This document shows positions 1 to 8,790 of a stretch of DNA of 34,438 bases, in pieces. The notes beneath the pieces are model-generated. The model ran no database searches. It was not told where the DNA came from and worked only from the letters and a program-made list of their open reading frames with translations. The position numbers and the translations under genes were made by a program. Source of the DNA: Alphaproteobacteria bacterium (GTDB lineage Bacteria; Pseudomonadota; Alphaproteobacteria; GCA-2731375); contig JASLMY010000022.1 in the NCBI GenBank assembly GCA_030746295.1, positions 1 through 34,438 of the forward strand. The letters run 5' to 3'. Within the stretch, counting starts at the first letter, position 1, and every line of letters starts with the position of its first letter.

Positions 1-1
1 C

Positions 2-1390
2 GTCACCGCCCTAGAGGAAGGTGCCCGGGTCGCGATCCTGGAGCGGGCGCCGCCGGAGGACCGGGGCGGCAACAGCCGCTGGACCGACGCCTTCATGCGG
101 ATGAAGAGCGAGACCGAGGTGGCCGATGATTTCGAAAGCCACTTCGCCGAAAACGCCCGCTCTCACCTCGACCCGGAGCTGGTCGCCGAGACGGCGCGCG
201 ACTACGACTCCTGGTCCGGCATCGTCAGATCGCTGAGCTTCGCCGATCCCGAGCTGATCGCCAGCTTCGCCGAGGCGGCCGGCCCGACGCTCGGCTGGCT
301 GAAGGGCTTCGGCATCCGCTTCGACTTCCTGCCGAGCTACCTCTTGACCCAATCGACGACCCGGATCGCGCCGATCGGCGGCGGCCTGGCGCTGGTCGAG
401 GCGCTGGCCGAGACGGCGGAAGCGAAAGGGGCCGACTTCCACTATCGGACCACGGCGCAGTCGCTCATTCAGGGCGACGACGGTGCGGTCGTCGGCCTGA
501 CCGCGACGGGGGCGCGAAATCGAACGCGCCACTTCCGTGCCCGCGGCACCGTCCTCGCCTCGGGCGGATTCCAGGGCAATCCCGAGATGCTGGCGCATTA
601 CCTCGGGCCCAACGCCCGCTACCTCAGGCCGGTGGCGCGGGGCGGCTACTACAACAAGGGCGAGGGCGTCCGCATGGCGCTCGCCCTCAACGCCGCCCCG
701 GCCGGCGACTACAGCGACTTCCACGCCGAGCCGGTGGACCCGCGCTCAGGGAGGCACGAGCCCATCGTGCTGGCCTTTCCCTATGGCATCCTGGTGAACC
801 GCGAGGGGCAGCGTTTCGTCGACGAGGCTTCGGGCATGGTCGACGCGATCTACGAAGAGGTGACGCGGCAGATCAACCGCCAGCCGGGCGGCATCGCCTA
901 CGTCGTGCTCGATGCCGGCATCGACGACGTCGCCGGCTGGCAGCGCAGCGTGCGAAGCGACCAACCGCCGATCGAGGCCGACGACTTGGGCGCGTTGGCG
1001 GAGAAGCTGGAGATCCCGTCCGACGCCCTGGCCGACACGGTGGCCCGCTACAACGCAGCCTGCACAGAGGGCGATTTCGATCCCTTCGCCCTCGATGGCC
1101 TGGCGGCGAGCGGCCTGGTGCCGGCCAAGTCCAACTGGGCCCGGCCGCTCGAGAGGCCGCCCTTCAAGGCCTTCCCCATCATCGCCGCCAACTGCTTCAC
1201 CTTTGGCGGCCTGAAGACCGACAGCGAGGCCCGGGTGTTGAACATGGACGGCGAGGTCATCCCCGGCCTCTATGCGGCCGGCGAGACAATGGGCCTCTAT
1301 CACAACGTTTATACCGGCGCGACCTCGGTGCTGCGCGGCGCCGTCTTCGGCCGGATCGCCGGACGCCATGCGAGCCGGCCCAGCAATTGA
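2..1390 (+). CDS. FAD-dependent fumarate reductase/tricarballylate dehydrogenase-like oxidoreductase (5' partial)
   Basis: The reading frame is open from base 2 to TGA at 1388-1390, so the gene begins upstream and its N-terminal GxGxxG dinucleotide-binding loop is missing; an internal ATG at 95 is not the start. The visible part fits the flavoprotein family of fumarate reductase, KsdD and TcuA: the end of the first FAD strand (VAILERAP), a mid-region FAD contact (GTVLASGGFQGN) and a C-terminal substrate/FAD block (FGGLKTDSEARVL, then GLYAAGETMGLYHN and GATSVLRGAVFGRIAG). Such enzymes reduce or oxidise a C-C bond next to a carboxylate or ketone. A CoA-transferase follows 39 bp downstream on the same strand, which suggests a role in activating or oxidising an organic acid. 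TcuA-like is the closest family guess, but the substrate cannot be fixed from the sequence. Confidence 0.85.
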   Translation, partial: VTALEEGARVAILERAPPEDRGGNSRWTDAFMRMKSETEVADDFESHFAENARSHLDPELVAETARDYDSWSGIVRSLSFADPELIASFAEAAGPTLGWLKGFGIRFDFLPSYLLTQSTTRIAPIGGGLALVEALAETAEAKGADFHYRTTAQSLIQGDDGAVVGLTATGARNRTRHFRARGTVLASGGFQGNPEMLAHYLGPNARYLRPVARGGYYNKGEGVRMALALNAAPAGDYSDFHAEPVDPRSGRHEPIVLAFPYGILVNREGQRFVDEASGMVDAIYEEVTRQINRQPGGIAYVVLDAGIDDVAGWQRSVRSDQPPIEADDLGALAEKLEIPSDALADTVARYNAACTEGDFDPFALDGLAASGLVPAKSNWARPLERPPFKAFPIIAANCFTFGGLKTDSEARVLNMDGEVIPGLYAAGETMGLYHNVYTGATSVLRGAVFGRIAGRHASRPSN

Positions 1391-1429
1391 GGCTATGATG
1401 GCCGCGCCTGCAACGGAGGGAGGAAGCCC

Positions 1430-2590
1430 ATGCCCGGAGCCCTGTCGCACATCAAGGTGATCGACCTGACCTCGAACCTGTCCGGCCCTTACTGCGCCAT
1501 GCTGCTGGCCGACCAGGGGGCGGACGTGATCAAGGTCGAGCGCAAGGGTGCGGGTGACTCGTTACGCGAGACGCCGCCCTTCGTCGGCGGTGAGAGCGCG
1601 CCCTTCATGCTCTGGAACCGCAACAAGCGCAGCATCGAGCTGGATCTGAAGGACCCGGCCGACCTGGAGGTCTGCCGGCGCCTGGCGGCCGAGGCCGACG
1701 TCTTCATCGAGAACTACCGCCCCGGCGTCGCCGAGCGCCTCGGCCTCGGCTACGAGGCGCTGGCCGCGCTGAACCCCGGGCTCGTCTACTGCTCGATTTC
1801 GGGCTTCGGGCAGACCGGCCCCTACGCGCCGCGCGGCGGCTTCGACCTGATCGCGCAGGCGATGTCGGGCCTGATGGCGATCTCGGGCGACGAGGACGGG
1901 CCGCCGCACCGCCTGCCGATCGCAATCTCCGACACCAGCGCCGGCATGTTCGCCGCCGTCGGCGTGCTGTCGGCGCTTGCCGCGCGCGGCGAGACCGGGC
2001 GCGGCCAACAGGTCGACGTCTCGCTCTACGAATCCGCGATCTCGAAATGCGTCTACGAGGCGGCCTACTACTTCGCCACCGACGAGCGGCCGGCCAAGCT
2101 CGGCCAGCAGCATCGCGGCAGCTCACCCTACCAGGTCTTCCAGACCCAGGACGGCTGGCTGGTGCTGGGGGCAGCGCAGCAAAACCTCTGGCAGAAGGCG
2201 TGCAAGGTCCTCGACGTCGAACACCTTGTCGACGATCCGCGTTTCAAGACCAAGGCCGACCGGGTCGCCAACAACAAGGCGCTGGTAGGGCTCCTGCAAG
2301 AGCGCTTCGCCACCGCGACCAACCAAGAATGGTTCGAGAAGCTGGACGCTGTCGGCATCCCGGCCGGACCGGTGCAGTACCACGACGAGGTCTTCCAGGA
2401 CCCGCACGTGCTGGCCCGTGAGATGGTGGTGGAAGTCGACCACCCCACCGCCGGCCGGCAGCGGAACCTGGGCACGCCGATCAAGCTGTCGGCGACACCG
2501 GGCTCGGTCCGGCGGCCGGCGCCCCTCCTCGGCGAGCACTCGGAAGAGATCCGCGCCGAGCTGGCGGCGCGGGGGAAGGCGGCGGAATAG
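1430..2590 (+). CDS. CaiB/BaiF-family (class III) CoA-transferase
   Basis: The 386-residue protein has the usual length of family III CoA-transferases, which move CoA between carboxylic acids through an enzyme-aspartyl anhydride. Visible marks are the N-terminal Rossmann part (VIDLTSNLSGPYCAMLLADQGADVIKVE, residues 10-37 in pieces), the FIENYRPGV block near 92-100, and GFGQTGPYAPRGGFD near 125-139, whose Asp139 is the expected catalytic aspartate. The start is supported by GGAGGGAGG just upstream of the ATG. It lies 39 bp behind the FAD dehydrogenase and is probably co-transcribed with it. Its stop is only 4 bp from the stop of the convergent carbamoylase. The specific acid pair cannot be read from the sequence. 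Confidence 0.92.
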   Translation: MPGALSHIKVIDLTSNLSGPYCAMLLADQGADVIKVERKGAGDSLRETPPFVGGESAPFMLWNRNKRSIELDLKDPADLEVCRRLAAEADVFIENYRPGVAERLGLGYEALAALNPGLVYCSISGFGQTGPYAPRGGFDLIAQAMSGLMAISGDEDGPPHRLPIAISDTSAGMFAAVGVLSALAARGETGRGQQVDVSLYESAISKCVYEAAYYFATDERPAKLGQQHRGSSPYQVFQTQDGWLVLGAAQQNLWQKACKVLDVEHLVDDPRFKTKADRVANNKALVGLLQERFATATNQEWFEKLDAVGIPAGPVQYHDEVFQDPHVLAREMVVEVDHPTAGRQRNLGTPIKLSATPGSVRRPAPLLGEHSEEIRAELAARGKAAE

Positions 2591-2594
2591 CCGG

Positions 2595-3551
2595 CTACGC
2601 CGTCGGTTCCTCCGGCTCGGGCACGACCACGCCGGTCTGCTGGGTGATCAAGCCGTAGTGCTCGACGCGGCGGTGCTTGGCGAAGTTGAACATCAGCTCC
2701 TTGCCGGGCCGGCAATCGTCGAGGTCGCAGTCCCAGACCAGCAATTCGTCGGCAAGCGTCTCGCCCCGGGCGACGATCTCGCCGCTGGGGTTGACGATGA
2801 CGCTGGAGCCGATGAGGCCGGCCCCGTCCTCGACACCGGCCTTGGCGACGGAGACGACCCAGGAGGAGTTCTGGTAGGCGCCGGCCTGGGCTGCCAGGTT
2901 GCTGTGAAAGATCCGCTGCTCGTAGGCGTCGGGGCCGCCATAGGGGTCGTGGGCGGCGGAGTTGTAGCCGATCAGGATCATCTCGGCGCCCTGCAGGCCC
3001 AGCATCCGGAAGGTCTCGGGCCAGCGCCGGTCGTTGCAGAGCGCCATGCCCATGATGCCATCGAAGGCGTGGAAGACCTTGAAGCCAAGGTTGCCGTACT
3101 CGAAATAACGCTTCTCGAGCTGTTGGAACTCGAGCTCGGGCCGGTTCTCGGTCGAGCCGGGCAGATGCACCTTGCGGTACTTGCCGACGATCCGGGCCCG
3201 CTCGTCGACCAGGATCGAGGTGTTGTAGCGGTGCGTCTCACCGCCCTCCTCCGCCAGCTCGGCATAGCCGAGATAGAAGCCGACGCCGAGCCGGGCCGCC
3301 TCGTCGAAGAGCGGCTGCGTCTCGGGGCCCGGCATCTCGGTCTCGAAATAGGCGTCGACTTGCGCCTGGTCGGCCATGTACCAGCGCGGAAAGAAGGTGG
3401 TCAGCGCCAGCTCGGGGAAGACCACCAGCCGGGCGCCACGGTCGTGGGCCTGGCGCAACAGCGCGATCAGGCGCGCCACCACCACCGGGCGGTCGTCGGC
3501 GAGGCAGATGGGGCCGAGCTGTGCCGCACCGACGGTCACCACGCGCGACAT
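2595..3551 (-). CDS. N-carbamoyl-D-amino acid hydrolase (nitrilase superfamily)
   Basis: The 318-residue protein is a nitrilase-superfamily amidase. Counting residues gives Glu47 (VVFPELALT), Lys127 (KYRKVHLPG) and Cys172 (ALCNDRRWPE), the same numbers as the catalytic triad of the Agrobacterium D-carbamoylase, and CNDRRWPE is a signature of that subfamily. The reaction expected is hydrolysis of N-carbamoyl-D-amino acids to D-amino acid, CO2 and ammonia, the second step of the hydantoinase route. The start lies 3 bp after the stop of the upstream isochorismatase-fold gene, with a GGAGA ribosome site in the end of that gene, so the two form an operon. A hydantoinase and a D-amino acid dehydrogenase sit about 25-30 kb away in the same window. 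Related N-carbamoyl-beta-alanine hydrolases are an alternative but fit the CNDRRWPE motif less well. Confidence 0.9.
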   Translation of the reverse strand: MSRVVTVGAAQLGPICLADDRPVVVARLIALLRQAHDRGARLVVFPELALTTFFPRWYMADQAQVDAYFETEMPGPETQPLFDEAARLGVGFYLGYAELAEEGGETHRYNTSILVDERARIVGKYRKVHLPGSTENRPELEFQQLEKRYFEYGNLGFKVFHAFDGIMGMALCNDRRWPETFRMLGLQGAEMILIGYNSAAHDPYGGPDAYEQRIFHSNLAAQAGAYQNSSWVVSVAKAGVEDGAGLIGSSVIVNPSGEIVARGETLADELLVWDCDLDDCRPGKELMFNFAKHRRVEHYGLITQQTGVVVPEPEEPTA

Positions 3552-3554
3552 GCC

Positions 3555-4250
3555 TCAGTCTCCTTGCGCGCCGATGGCAAGCTCGGCCAGGGCTTCGTCG
3601 GTGGAGACGACACGGCCGAAGAGGCGCTGGAAGTTGACCATCGTGCCCTCGTGCAGCTCCTCGCGGGTAGCGCCGCAGGCGTCCTCCACCAGGGTCACGA
3701 GATAGCCCCGGTCGGCCGCCTCACGGGCCGTCGTCTCGACGCACATGTTGGTCGAGACCCCGGTCATATAGAGCTGGTCCTTGCCGAGCGAGCGCAGCAA
3801 GTGGTCGAGGCCGGTGGAGGCGAAGGCGCCGATGCTGGTCTTGTTGAGGACCATCTCGCCGGGCTCGGGCTTCAGCTCGTCGATGATCTCGTGCTCGCGG
3901 CTGCCCTCGTAGTTGTCGAGGTCGCGAAAGAGCTTTTCCATGTGCGGCGGCGCGTCCGAGATGTCCTGTTTCGCCGCACCCACGGTCAGGTAGACGACCT
4001 CGCCGCCATGGCCGCGAAAGCCCGCCAACAGGCGCTGGGTATTGGGCACGACCTGGTTCTCGATCCGGTCGAAGCGGTAATTGGTCGCGTTCGAGCCTTC
4101 GCGGATCATGCGCCGGCCGAGGGCGCCCTGGCGGTGCCCGGTGGCATACTGCATGTCGACGACGACGAGGGCGGTCCGCGAGAAATCGATCTCGCGCTCG
4201 GCCATGAAGGCCTGGATGTAGTCGGTATCGTCGATTCCGTCTGTGGACAT
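3555..4250 (-). CDS. isochorismatase-family cysteine hydrolase (carbamoylsarcosine/ureidoacrylate amidase-like)
   Basis: I chose the ATG at 4248-4250 (231 residues) because AAGGAGA stands 7-8 bases upstream; longer starts to 4304 add a non-conserved leader. The catalytic triad of the family is present: Asp32 (LVVVDMQY), Lys137 (VLNKTSIGAF) and Cys170 (VSTNMCVETTAREA). The STNMCVETTAREA block resembles RutB and N-carbamoylsarcosine amidohydrolase more than true isochorismatases, so hydrolysis of a ureido or carbamoyl amide is likely. It is the first gene of an operon with the D-carbamoylase, which supports a ureide or hydantoin substrate. HyuAB-type N-methylhydantoinase elsewhere in the window could supply N-carbamoylsarcosine, but that link is inference. 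The exact substrate is unknown. Confidence 0.85.
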   Translation of the reverse strand: MSTDGIDDTDYIQAFMAEREIDFSRTALVVVDMQYATGHRQGALGRRMIREGSNATNYRFDRIENQVVPNTQRLLAGFRGHGGEVVYLTVGAAKQDISDAPPHMEKLFRDLDNYEGSREHEIIDELKPEPGEMVLNKTSIGAFASTGLDHLLRSLGKDQLYMTGVSTNMCVETTAREAADRGYLVTLVEDACGATREELHEGTMVNFQRLFGRVVSTDEALAELAIGAQGD

Positions 4251-4381
4251 GCCCGTCTCCTTCATGGCGTCGCCGGATCGACGGATCATAGAGCGCGATC
4301 CCACTCGCCTCCAAGCGGGTCGCGGTGGAGAATGGCACGCTGGACCGCCTTCCTTTAGGCTCGTGCCAACGGGCAGGCCCC

Positions 4382-4414
4382 GCTAGCTGGCTATCCCTTC
4401 CTGGGCCAGCTAGC
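4382..4414. repeat. 33-bp inverted repeat, likely operator or leader hairpin upstream of SDR gene
   Basis: Perfect 10-bp arms GCTAGCTGGC (4382-4391) and GCCAGCTAGC (4405-4414) flank a 13-base centre. The repeat ends 22 bases before the SDR start at 4437 and lies in the 186-bp divergent region between the isochorismatase-like and SDR genes. It is not followed by a T-run. A dimeric regulator's operator is the more likely reading; an RNA leader hairpin is also possible. Confidence 0.55.
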
Positions 4415-4436
4415 CAACAATCCAAGGAGCTGCGTC

Positions 4437-5246
4437 ATGCGTCTCGAGAACAGAATCGCGATCATCATGGGCGCTGGTCAGGGGCCGGGCAGCAGCGAGG
4501 CGATCGGCAATGGTCGCGCGACGGCAATCCTGTTCGCGAGGGAGGGCGCCAAGGTCGCTTGCGTCGACCGCAATGCGGATTCGGCCGAGGCGACCGTCGC
4601 CATGATCGCCGAGAAGGGCGGCTTGGCCATGGCCTTGACCGCCGACGTCACCGACGAGGCGGCGGTGGCGGCGGCGATCCAAGGCACTGTCGAGCGCTGG
4701 GGCCGGATCGACGTCCTGCACAACAACGTCGGCATCAGCGTCGAGGGCGGCGATGCCCCCTTGGCCGAGGTCACCGCCGAGGCCTTCGACCGGATCATGA
4801 ACGTCAACCTGCTGAGCGCGATGTATGCCTGCAAGCATGCGGTGCCGATCATGCGTGAACAGCAGTCGGGCTCGATCATCAACGTCTCCTCGGCCTCGGT
4901 CTATTGGACCGGCCACCCGACGGTGCTCTACACCGCCTCCAAGGCGGCGATGGTGACCTTCACGCGACAGGTGGCGGCGCAGAACGCCGCCTACGGCATC
5001 CGCTCCAACGCCATCCTGCCGGGTCTGATGGACACGCCCATGGCGGTCGACCGCCGGGTCGCCGCCACCGGCCGTGCCCGCGAGGAGATTGCCGCCGAGC
5101 GCGACGCCAAGGTGCCGCTGCGCGGCAAGATGGGGACCGGCTGGGACGTTGCCTACGCGGCCCTCTTCCTGGCCTCGGACGAGGCCGGCTTCATCACCGG
5201 CATCGAGCTGCCGGTCGATGGCGGCGCCATCGCCCGGGTCGGTTAG
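4437..5246 (+). CDS. SDR-family NAD(P)-dependent oxidoreductase
   Basis: This is a classical short-chain dehydrogenase of 269 residues. The dinucleotide-binding region reads MGAGQGPG near residue 11 and is followed by an insertion (SSEAIGNGRATA) that is longer than the usual TGxxxGIG turn. NNVG is at 96-99. The catalytic residues are Ser151/152 (INVSSAS), Tyr165 and Lys169 (YTASK). AAGGAG lies 6 bases before the ATG. The C-terminal GFITGIELPVDGG motif is typical. The gene converges on phoB and their stop codons overlap (TAG 5244-5246 against TAA on the other strand, 5243-5245). The substrate is not predictable; an alcohol or sugar oxidoreductase role is the family default. Confidence 0.9.
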   Translation: MRLENRIAIIMGAGQGPGSSEAIGNGRATAILFAREGAKVACVDRNADSAEATVAMIAEKGGLAMALTADVTDEAAVAAAIQGTVERWGRIDVLHNNVGISVEGGDAPLAEVTAEAFDRIMNVNLLSAMYACKHAVPIMREQQSGSIINVSSASVYWTGHPTVLYTASKAAMVTFTRQVAAQNAAYGIRSNAILPGLMDTPMAVDRRVAATGRAREEIAAERDAKVPLRGKMGTGWDVAYAALFLASDEAGFITGIELPVDGGAIARVG

Positions 5247-5938
5247 AGCACTTCCTCGTCGATCGCATAGCCGGTACCGCGCACGGTGCGGACGGGGTCG
5301 GGCTCGCCCGTGGCGTTAAGGGCCTTGCGCAAGCGGCGGATGTGGACGTCGACGGTGCGGTCCTCGACATGGACGTCGTGGCCCCAGACCAGATCCAACA
5401 ACTGGGCCCGGTTCAACACCCGGCCAGGACGCTCCATCAGGGTCGTGAGCAGGCGGAACTCGGTCGGCCCGAGATGGATTGCCCGCCCGCCGCGACGCAC
5501 CTTGCGGGTCGCGAGGTCGACGACGATGCCGGCATATTCCAAGCGCTCGTCGGCAAAGCCGGGGCGGGAGCGGCGCAGCAGCGCCTTGGTTCGGGCCACC
5601 ACCTCGGCCGGCGAATAGGGCTTGACCACGTAGTCGTCGGCGCCGACCTCGAGGCCGCGGACCCGGTCCGCCTCCTCGCCGCGGGCGGTCAGCATGATGA
5701 TGGGGATGGTCTTGCTCTCGGGCCGGGCACGCAAGCGCCGGCAGACCTCGATGCCGGAGACCTCGGGCAGCATCCAGTCGAGGATGATCAGGTCCGGCGG
5801 GGACTCTCCGACCAGAAGCAGCGCCTGCTCGCCGTCGGCGGTGGTGACGACACGGAAGCCCGCCTTTTCCAGGTTGTAGGACAGCACCTCGACCTGGGCC
5901 GGCTCGTCCTCGACGACGTAGATCAGGGGGGCGCTCAC
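5243..5938 (-). CDS. phoB: phosphate regulon response regulator PhoB
   Basis: The 231-residue protein has a receiver domain (acidic pocket VVEDEP at 8-13, phospho-acceptor Asp54 in ILDWMLPE, Lys106 in VVKPYSP) and an OmpR/PhoB winged helix (VHVEDRTVDVHIRRLRKAL near the C-terminus). It is expected to bind Pho boxes when phosphorylated by PhoR under phosphate limitation. The start is GTG at 5936-5938 and overlaps the phoU stop as GTGA, so it is translationally coupled. It is the last gene of the phoR-pstSCAB-phoU-phoB cluster. Its stop overlaps that of the convergent SDR gene, leaving no space for a terminator between them. Confidence 0.96.
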   Translation of the reverse strand: MSAPLIYVVEDEPAQVEVLSYNLEKAGFRVVTTADGEQALLLVGESPPDLIILDWMLPEVSGIEVCRRLRARPESKTIPIIMLTARGEEADRVRGLEVGADDYVVKPYSPAEVVARTKALLRRSRPGFADERLEYAGIVVDLATRKVRRGGRAIHLGPTEFRLLTTLMERPGRVLNRAQLLDLVWGHDVHVEDRTVDVHIRRLRKALNATGEPDPVRTVRGTGYAIDEEVL

Positions 5939-6669
5939 GCGCTCGGCTCCTCCGTCGTCTCGGGCTCGACAACGGTGAAGCTGGTCTCGTCGCCCTTGGG
6001 CCTCAGCTCGCCCGGCAGCTCGCCCTCGACCATGTAGTGGACCTGCTCGGCGACGCTGGTGACGTGATCGCCGATCCGCTCCACGTTCTTGGCCACGAAC
6101 AGCAAGTGCGTGGCGGCGGTAATGTTGCGCGGGTCCTCCATCATGTAGGTCAAGAGCTCGCGGAAAAGGCTGGTGTAGATCTGGTCGACCTCCTGGTCGC
6201 GAAGCCGGACGTCGTCGGCCTTGGCCGCGTCGCGCTGGATATAGGCGTCCAGTACGCTGCCGATCATCGCCTGGGTGAGCGCGGCCATCCGCGCGATCGA
6301 CTGTGGCGCACCGCCCAGGGCCGGGGTCTTGGCCAGCACAAGGGTCCGCTTGGCGATGTTCTTGGCGTAGTCGCCGACCCGCTCCAGGTTGGAGGAGATC
6401 TTCAGCGCCGCGACGATGATGCGGAGGTCGTCCGCCATCGGCTGGCGCAGCGCCAGTAGCCGGATCGTGAAGCTGTGCAGGTCGGCCTCGATGGCATCGA
6501 TGCGCCGGTCGCTCTCGACCACGCGCTCGGCCAGTGCCACATCGCGGCGCACCAGCGCGGTAATGGCATCGGCCAGTTGCGCTTCCGCCAGGCCGCCCAT
6601 CTCCGCCACCATGTGGTCGAGCTTGGCCAGCTCCTCGTCGAATGATTTGACGATGTGCTCGGTTTCCAT
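5935..6669 (-). CDS. phoU: phosphate signalling protein PhoU
   Basis: The 244-residue protein matches the normal length and double three-helix-bundle make-up of PhoU. Typical segments are FDEELAKLDHMVAEMGGLAE at the N-terminus, RQPMADDLRIIVAALKISSNLERVGDYAKNI (in pieces, mid protein) and KNVERIGDHVTSVAEQVHYMVEG near the end; the two ERxGD(Y/H) motifs are the metal-binding sites of the family. PhoU links the PstSCAB transporter to PhoR and keeps the kinase in its inhibitory state when phosphate is plentiful. It lies 16 bp after pstB and overlaps phoB by 4 bp. Confidence 0.96.
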   Translation of the reverse strand: METEHIVKSFDEELAKLDHMVAEMGGLAEAQLADAITALVRRDVALAERVVESDRRIDAIEADLHSFTIRLLALRQPMADDLRIIVAALKISSNLERVGDYAKNIAKRTLVLAKTPALGGAPQSIARMAALTQAMIGSVLDAYIQRDAAKADDVRLRDQEVDQIYTSLFRELLTYMMEDPRNITAATHLLFVAKNVERIGDHVTSVAEQVHYMVEGELPGELRPKGDETSFTVVEPETTEEPSA

Positions 6670-6685
6670 GGCCCGCGTCCTCTGC

Positions 6686-7489
6686 TCAGCCGATACGTCC
6701 CGTTATATAGGCTTGCGTGCGCTCGTCGACGGGATTGGTGAAGATGGTGCCCGTCTCGCCCTTCTCCACGAGCTCGCCCAGGTGGAAGAACGCGGTCCGC
6801 TGCGAGACTCGGGCTGCCTGCTGCATCGAATGGGTGACGATGATGATAGTGTAGCGCTGGCGCAGCTCGTCGATCAGCTCCTCGACCCGCGCCGTGGCGA
6901 TCGGGTCGAGCGCCGAGCAGGGCTCGTCCATCAGGATCACCTCCGGCTCGACGGCGATGGCGCGGGCGATGCAGAGGCGCTGCTGCTGACCGCCGGAGAG
7001 GCCGGTGCCGGGCTCGTGCAGGCGGTCGCGGACCTCGTCCCAGAGGCCGGCGCGGTTGAGGCTCGCCTCGACGATCCCATCCAGCTCGGCCCGGCCGTCG
7101 GCGAGCCCATGAATGCGCGGCCCGTAAGCGACGTTCTCGTAGACCGACTTCGGGAACGGGTTCGGCTTCTGAAAGACCATGCCGACGCGGGCACGCAGCG
7201 CCACGACGTCGACATCCGCACCGTAAACGTCCGCGCCGTCGAGGGTTATCCGGCCCTCGACCCGGCAGCCCTCGATGACGTCGTTCATGCGGTTGAGGCA
7301 GCGCAGGAAGGTGCTCTTGCCGCAGCCCGACGGTCCGATCAACGCCGTCACGGAATTGGCTTCGATCTCCAGGTCGACCGAGTAGAGCGCCTGCTTGTCG
7401 CCGTAGCGAACGTCAACCCCGAGGGCCCGCATCTTGGCCTCGATTGCCGCGGTCTCGCTCTCGACAATGGAAACGGCCTGGATGTTCAT
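6686..7489 (-). CDS. pstB: phosphate ABC transporter ATP-binding protein PstB
   Basis: With the ATG at 7487-7489 the protein has 267 residues. This start has AGGTGG seven bases upstream; an in-frame ATG at 7495 and a TTG at 7507 are possible but leave no room for that site. Walker A is GPSGCGKST (52-60), the ABC signature LSGGQQQR (164-171) and Walker B VILMDEP (184-190), followed by the switch His in [28 protein letters not shown] is the PstB-specific Q-loop region. It energises phosphate uptake with PstA and PstC and begins 11 bp after the pstA stop. Confidence 0.96.
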   Translation of the reverse strand: MNIQAVSIVESETAAIEAKMRALGVDVRYGDKQALYSVDLEIEANSVTALIGPSGCGKSTFLRCLNRMNDVIEGCRVEGRITLDGADVYGADVDVVALRARVGMVFQKPNPFPKSVYENVAYGPRIHGLADGRAELDGIVEASLNRAGLWDEVRDRLHEPGTGLSGGQQQRLCIARAIAVEPEVILMDEPCSALDPIATARVEELIDELRQRYTIIIVTHSMQQAARVSQRTAFFHLGELVEKGETGTIFTNPVDERTQAYITGRIG

Positions 7490-7500
7490 GGGCATACCAC

Positions 7501-8790
7501 CTACCAACGCTGCTCGAAGCGTCGCCTGAGCAAGACGGCGCCGAGGTTCATGACGATCAGAAAAGCCAAGAGCACCAGGATCGCGGCCGCGGTGCGCTCG
7601 GCAAAGGCGCGCTCGGGCGCGTCGGCCCAGAGGTAGATTTGCACCGGCAGAGCGGTCGCCGGGTCGGTCGGCCCGGTCGGCACGTCGACGATGAAGGCGA
7701 CCATGCCGATCATCAGCAACGGCGCGGTCTCGCCCAGCGCCCGGGCCATGCCGATGATGGTGCCGGTCAAGACGCCGGGCATCGCCAGCGGCAGGACGTG
7801 GTGCCAGACTACCTGCATCGGGCTGGCACCGACGCCGAAGGCGGCCTCGCGGATCGACGGCGGCACGGCCTCGAGAGCGGCGCGGCCGGCGATGATCACC
7901 GTCGGCAGGGTCATCAGGGCCAAAACGATGCCGCCGACCAGTGGAGCCGAGCGCGGCAGCCCCATGGTGCCAAGCAGCACGGCCAGGCCCAAGAGCCCGA
8001 AGACGATCGAGGGTACCGCCGCCAGGTTGTTGATGTTGACCTCGATGAGGTCGGTCCAGCGGTTCCGGGGCGCGAATTCTTCCAGATAGACCGCGGTCAT
8101 GACGCCCAAGGGAAACGCCAGCACTAGGCAGATCGCCAGCGTCAAGGCGGAGCCGACGAAAGCGCCGAAAATTCCGGCCAACTCAGGCTCGCGGCTGTCA
8201 CCGGCGGTGAAGAAGCGGCCATTGAACCGCAGCTCCAAGAGCTGCCGGTGTTCGAGCTCCTCGATCCAGGCGGTCTGCTTCGTGCTGATCCGCCCGCCGC
8301 CCTCGACCAGGCCCTTGCGGTGCATGTCGACGTCGTCGGCCGCCGGTAGCCAGACGGTGCGCTTCTGGCCGATCAGCTCCGGCGCAGCTCGAACCATGGT
8401 CTGCAGCTCGAAGGCGGCACCCGGGCTTACCAGCTTGCGCAGCGCTCGCTTGTCGCGCCGGCCTTCCACCTCGGGGAAGAGGTGCCCGAGGCTCCTTTTC
8501 ACCAGCGCTGCATAGTCGGCCCGCGCCAGCGCCTCAGGCTCGCGGCCACCCCCGGGGTCGATCACGGTGGCATCGAAATGGATTTCAAGGGCGATCTCGG
8601 TCTGCCCGAGCGCGGTGTAGGCCTTCGACAGGATCGAATAGAAAAGGCCGCCGAGGAAGACCAGGGCGAGCGCCAGCGCGGCGATCCCGTAGAGGCGGAA
8701 GCGCCGCTCGGCGCGGTGGCGGCGGCGGAGGCGGTCGGCAAATTGCCCGCCCGCAGCGAGGCCGGCGGATCGCTGGGCAACGTCAGTCAT
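7501..8790 (-). CDS. pstA: phosphate ABC transporter permease PstA (long alphaproteobacterial form)
   Basis: At 429 residues this is much longer than the roughly 300-residue enterobacterial PstA. A long N-terminal extension (one membrane segment near residues 33-55, then a large soluble part, DUF3333-like) precedes the conserved permease domain with the EAA loop ([35 protein letters not shown], read in pieces) and six predicted membrane helices. The long form is common in Alphaproteobacteria. Its ATG overlaps the end of pstC by 8 bp (ATGACTGA), so translation is coupled. It forms the inner-membrane channel with PstC. Confidence 0.95.
   Translation of the reverse strand: MTDVAQRSAGLAAGGQFADRLRRRHRAERRFRLYGIAALALALVFLGGLFYSILSKAYTALGQTEIALEIHFDATVIDPGGGREPEALARADYAALVKRSLGHLFPEVEGRRDKRALRKLVSPGAAFELQTMVRAAPELIGQKRTVWLPAADDVDMHRKGLVEGGGRISTKQTAWIEELEHRQLLELRFNGRFFTAGDSREPELAGIFGAFVGSALTLAICLVLAFPLGVMTAVYLEEFAPRNRWTDLIEVNINNLAAVPSIVFGLLGLAVLLGTMGLPRSAPLVGGIVLALMTLPTVIIAGRAALEAVPPSIREAAFGVGASPMQVVWHHVLPLAMPGVLTGTIIGMARALGETAPLLMIGMVAFIVDVPTGPTDPATALPVQIYLWADAPERAFAERTAAAILVLLAFLIVMNLGAVLLRRRFEQRW

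Noticed and set aside
2418..4358. Long plus-strand open frame across the carbamoylase and amidase genes
   Set aside because: Both minus-strand genes have complete catalytic triads and ribosome sites; the plus-strand product has no recognisable domain.
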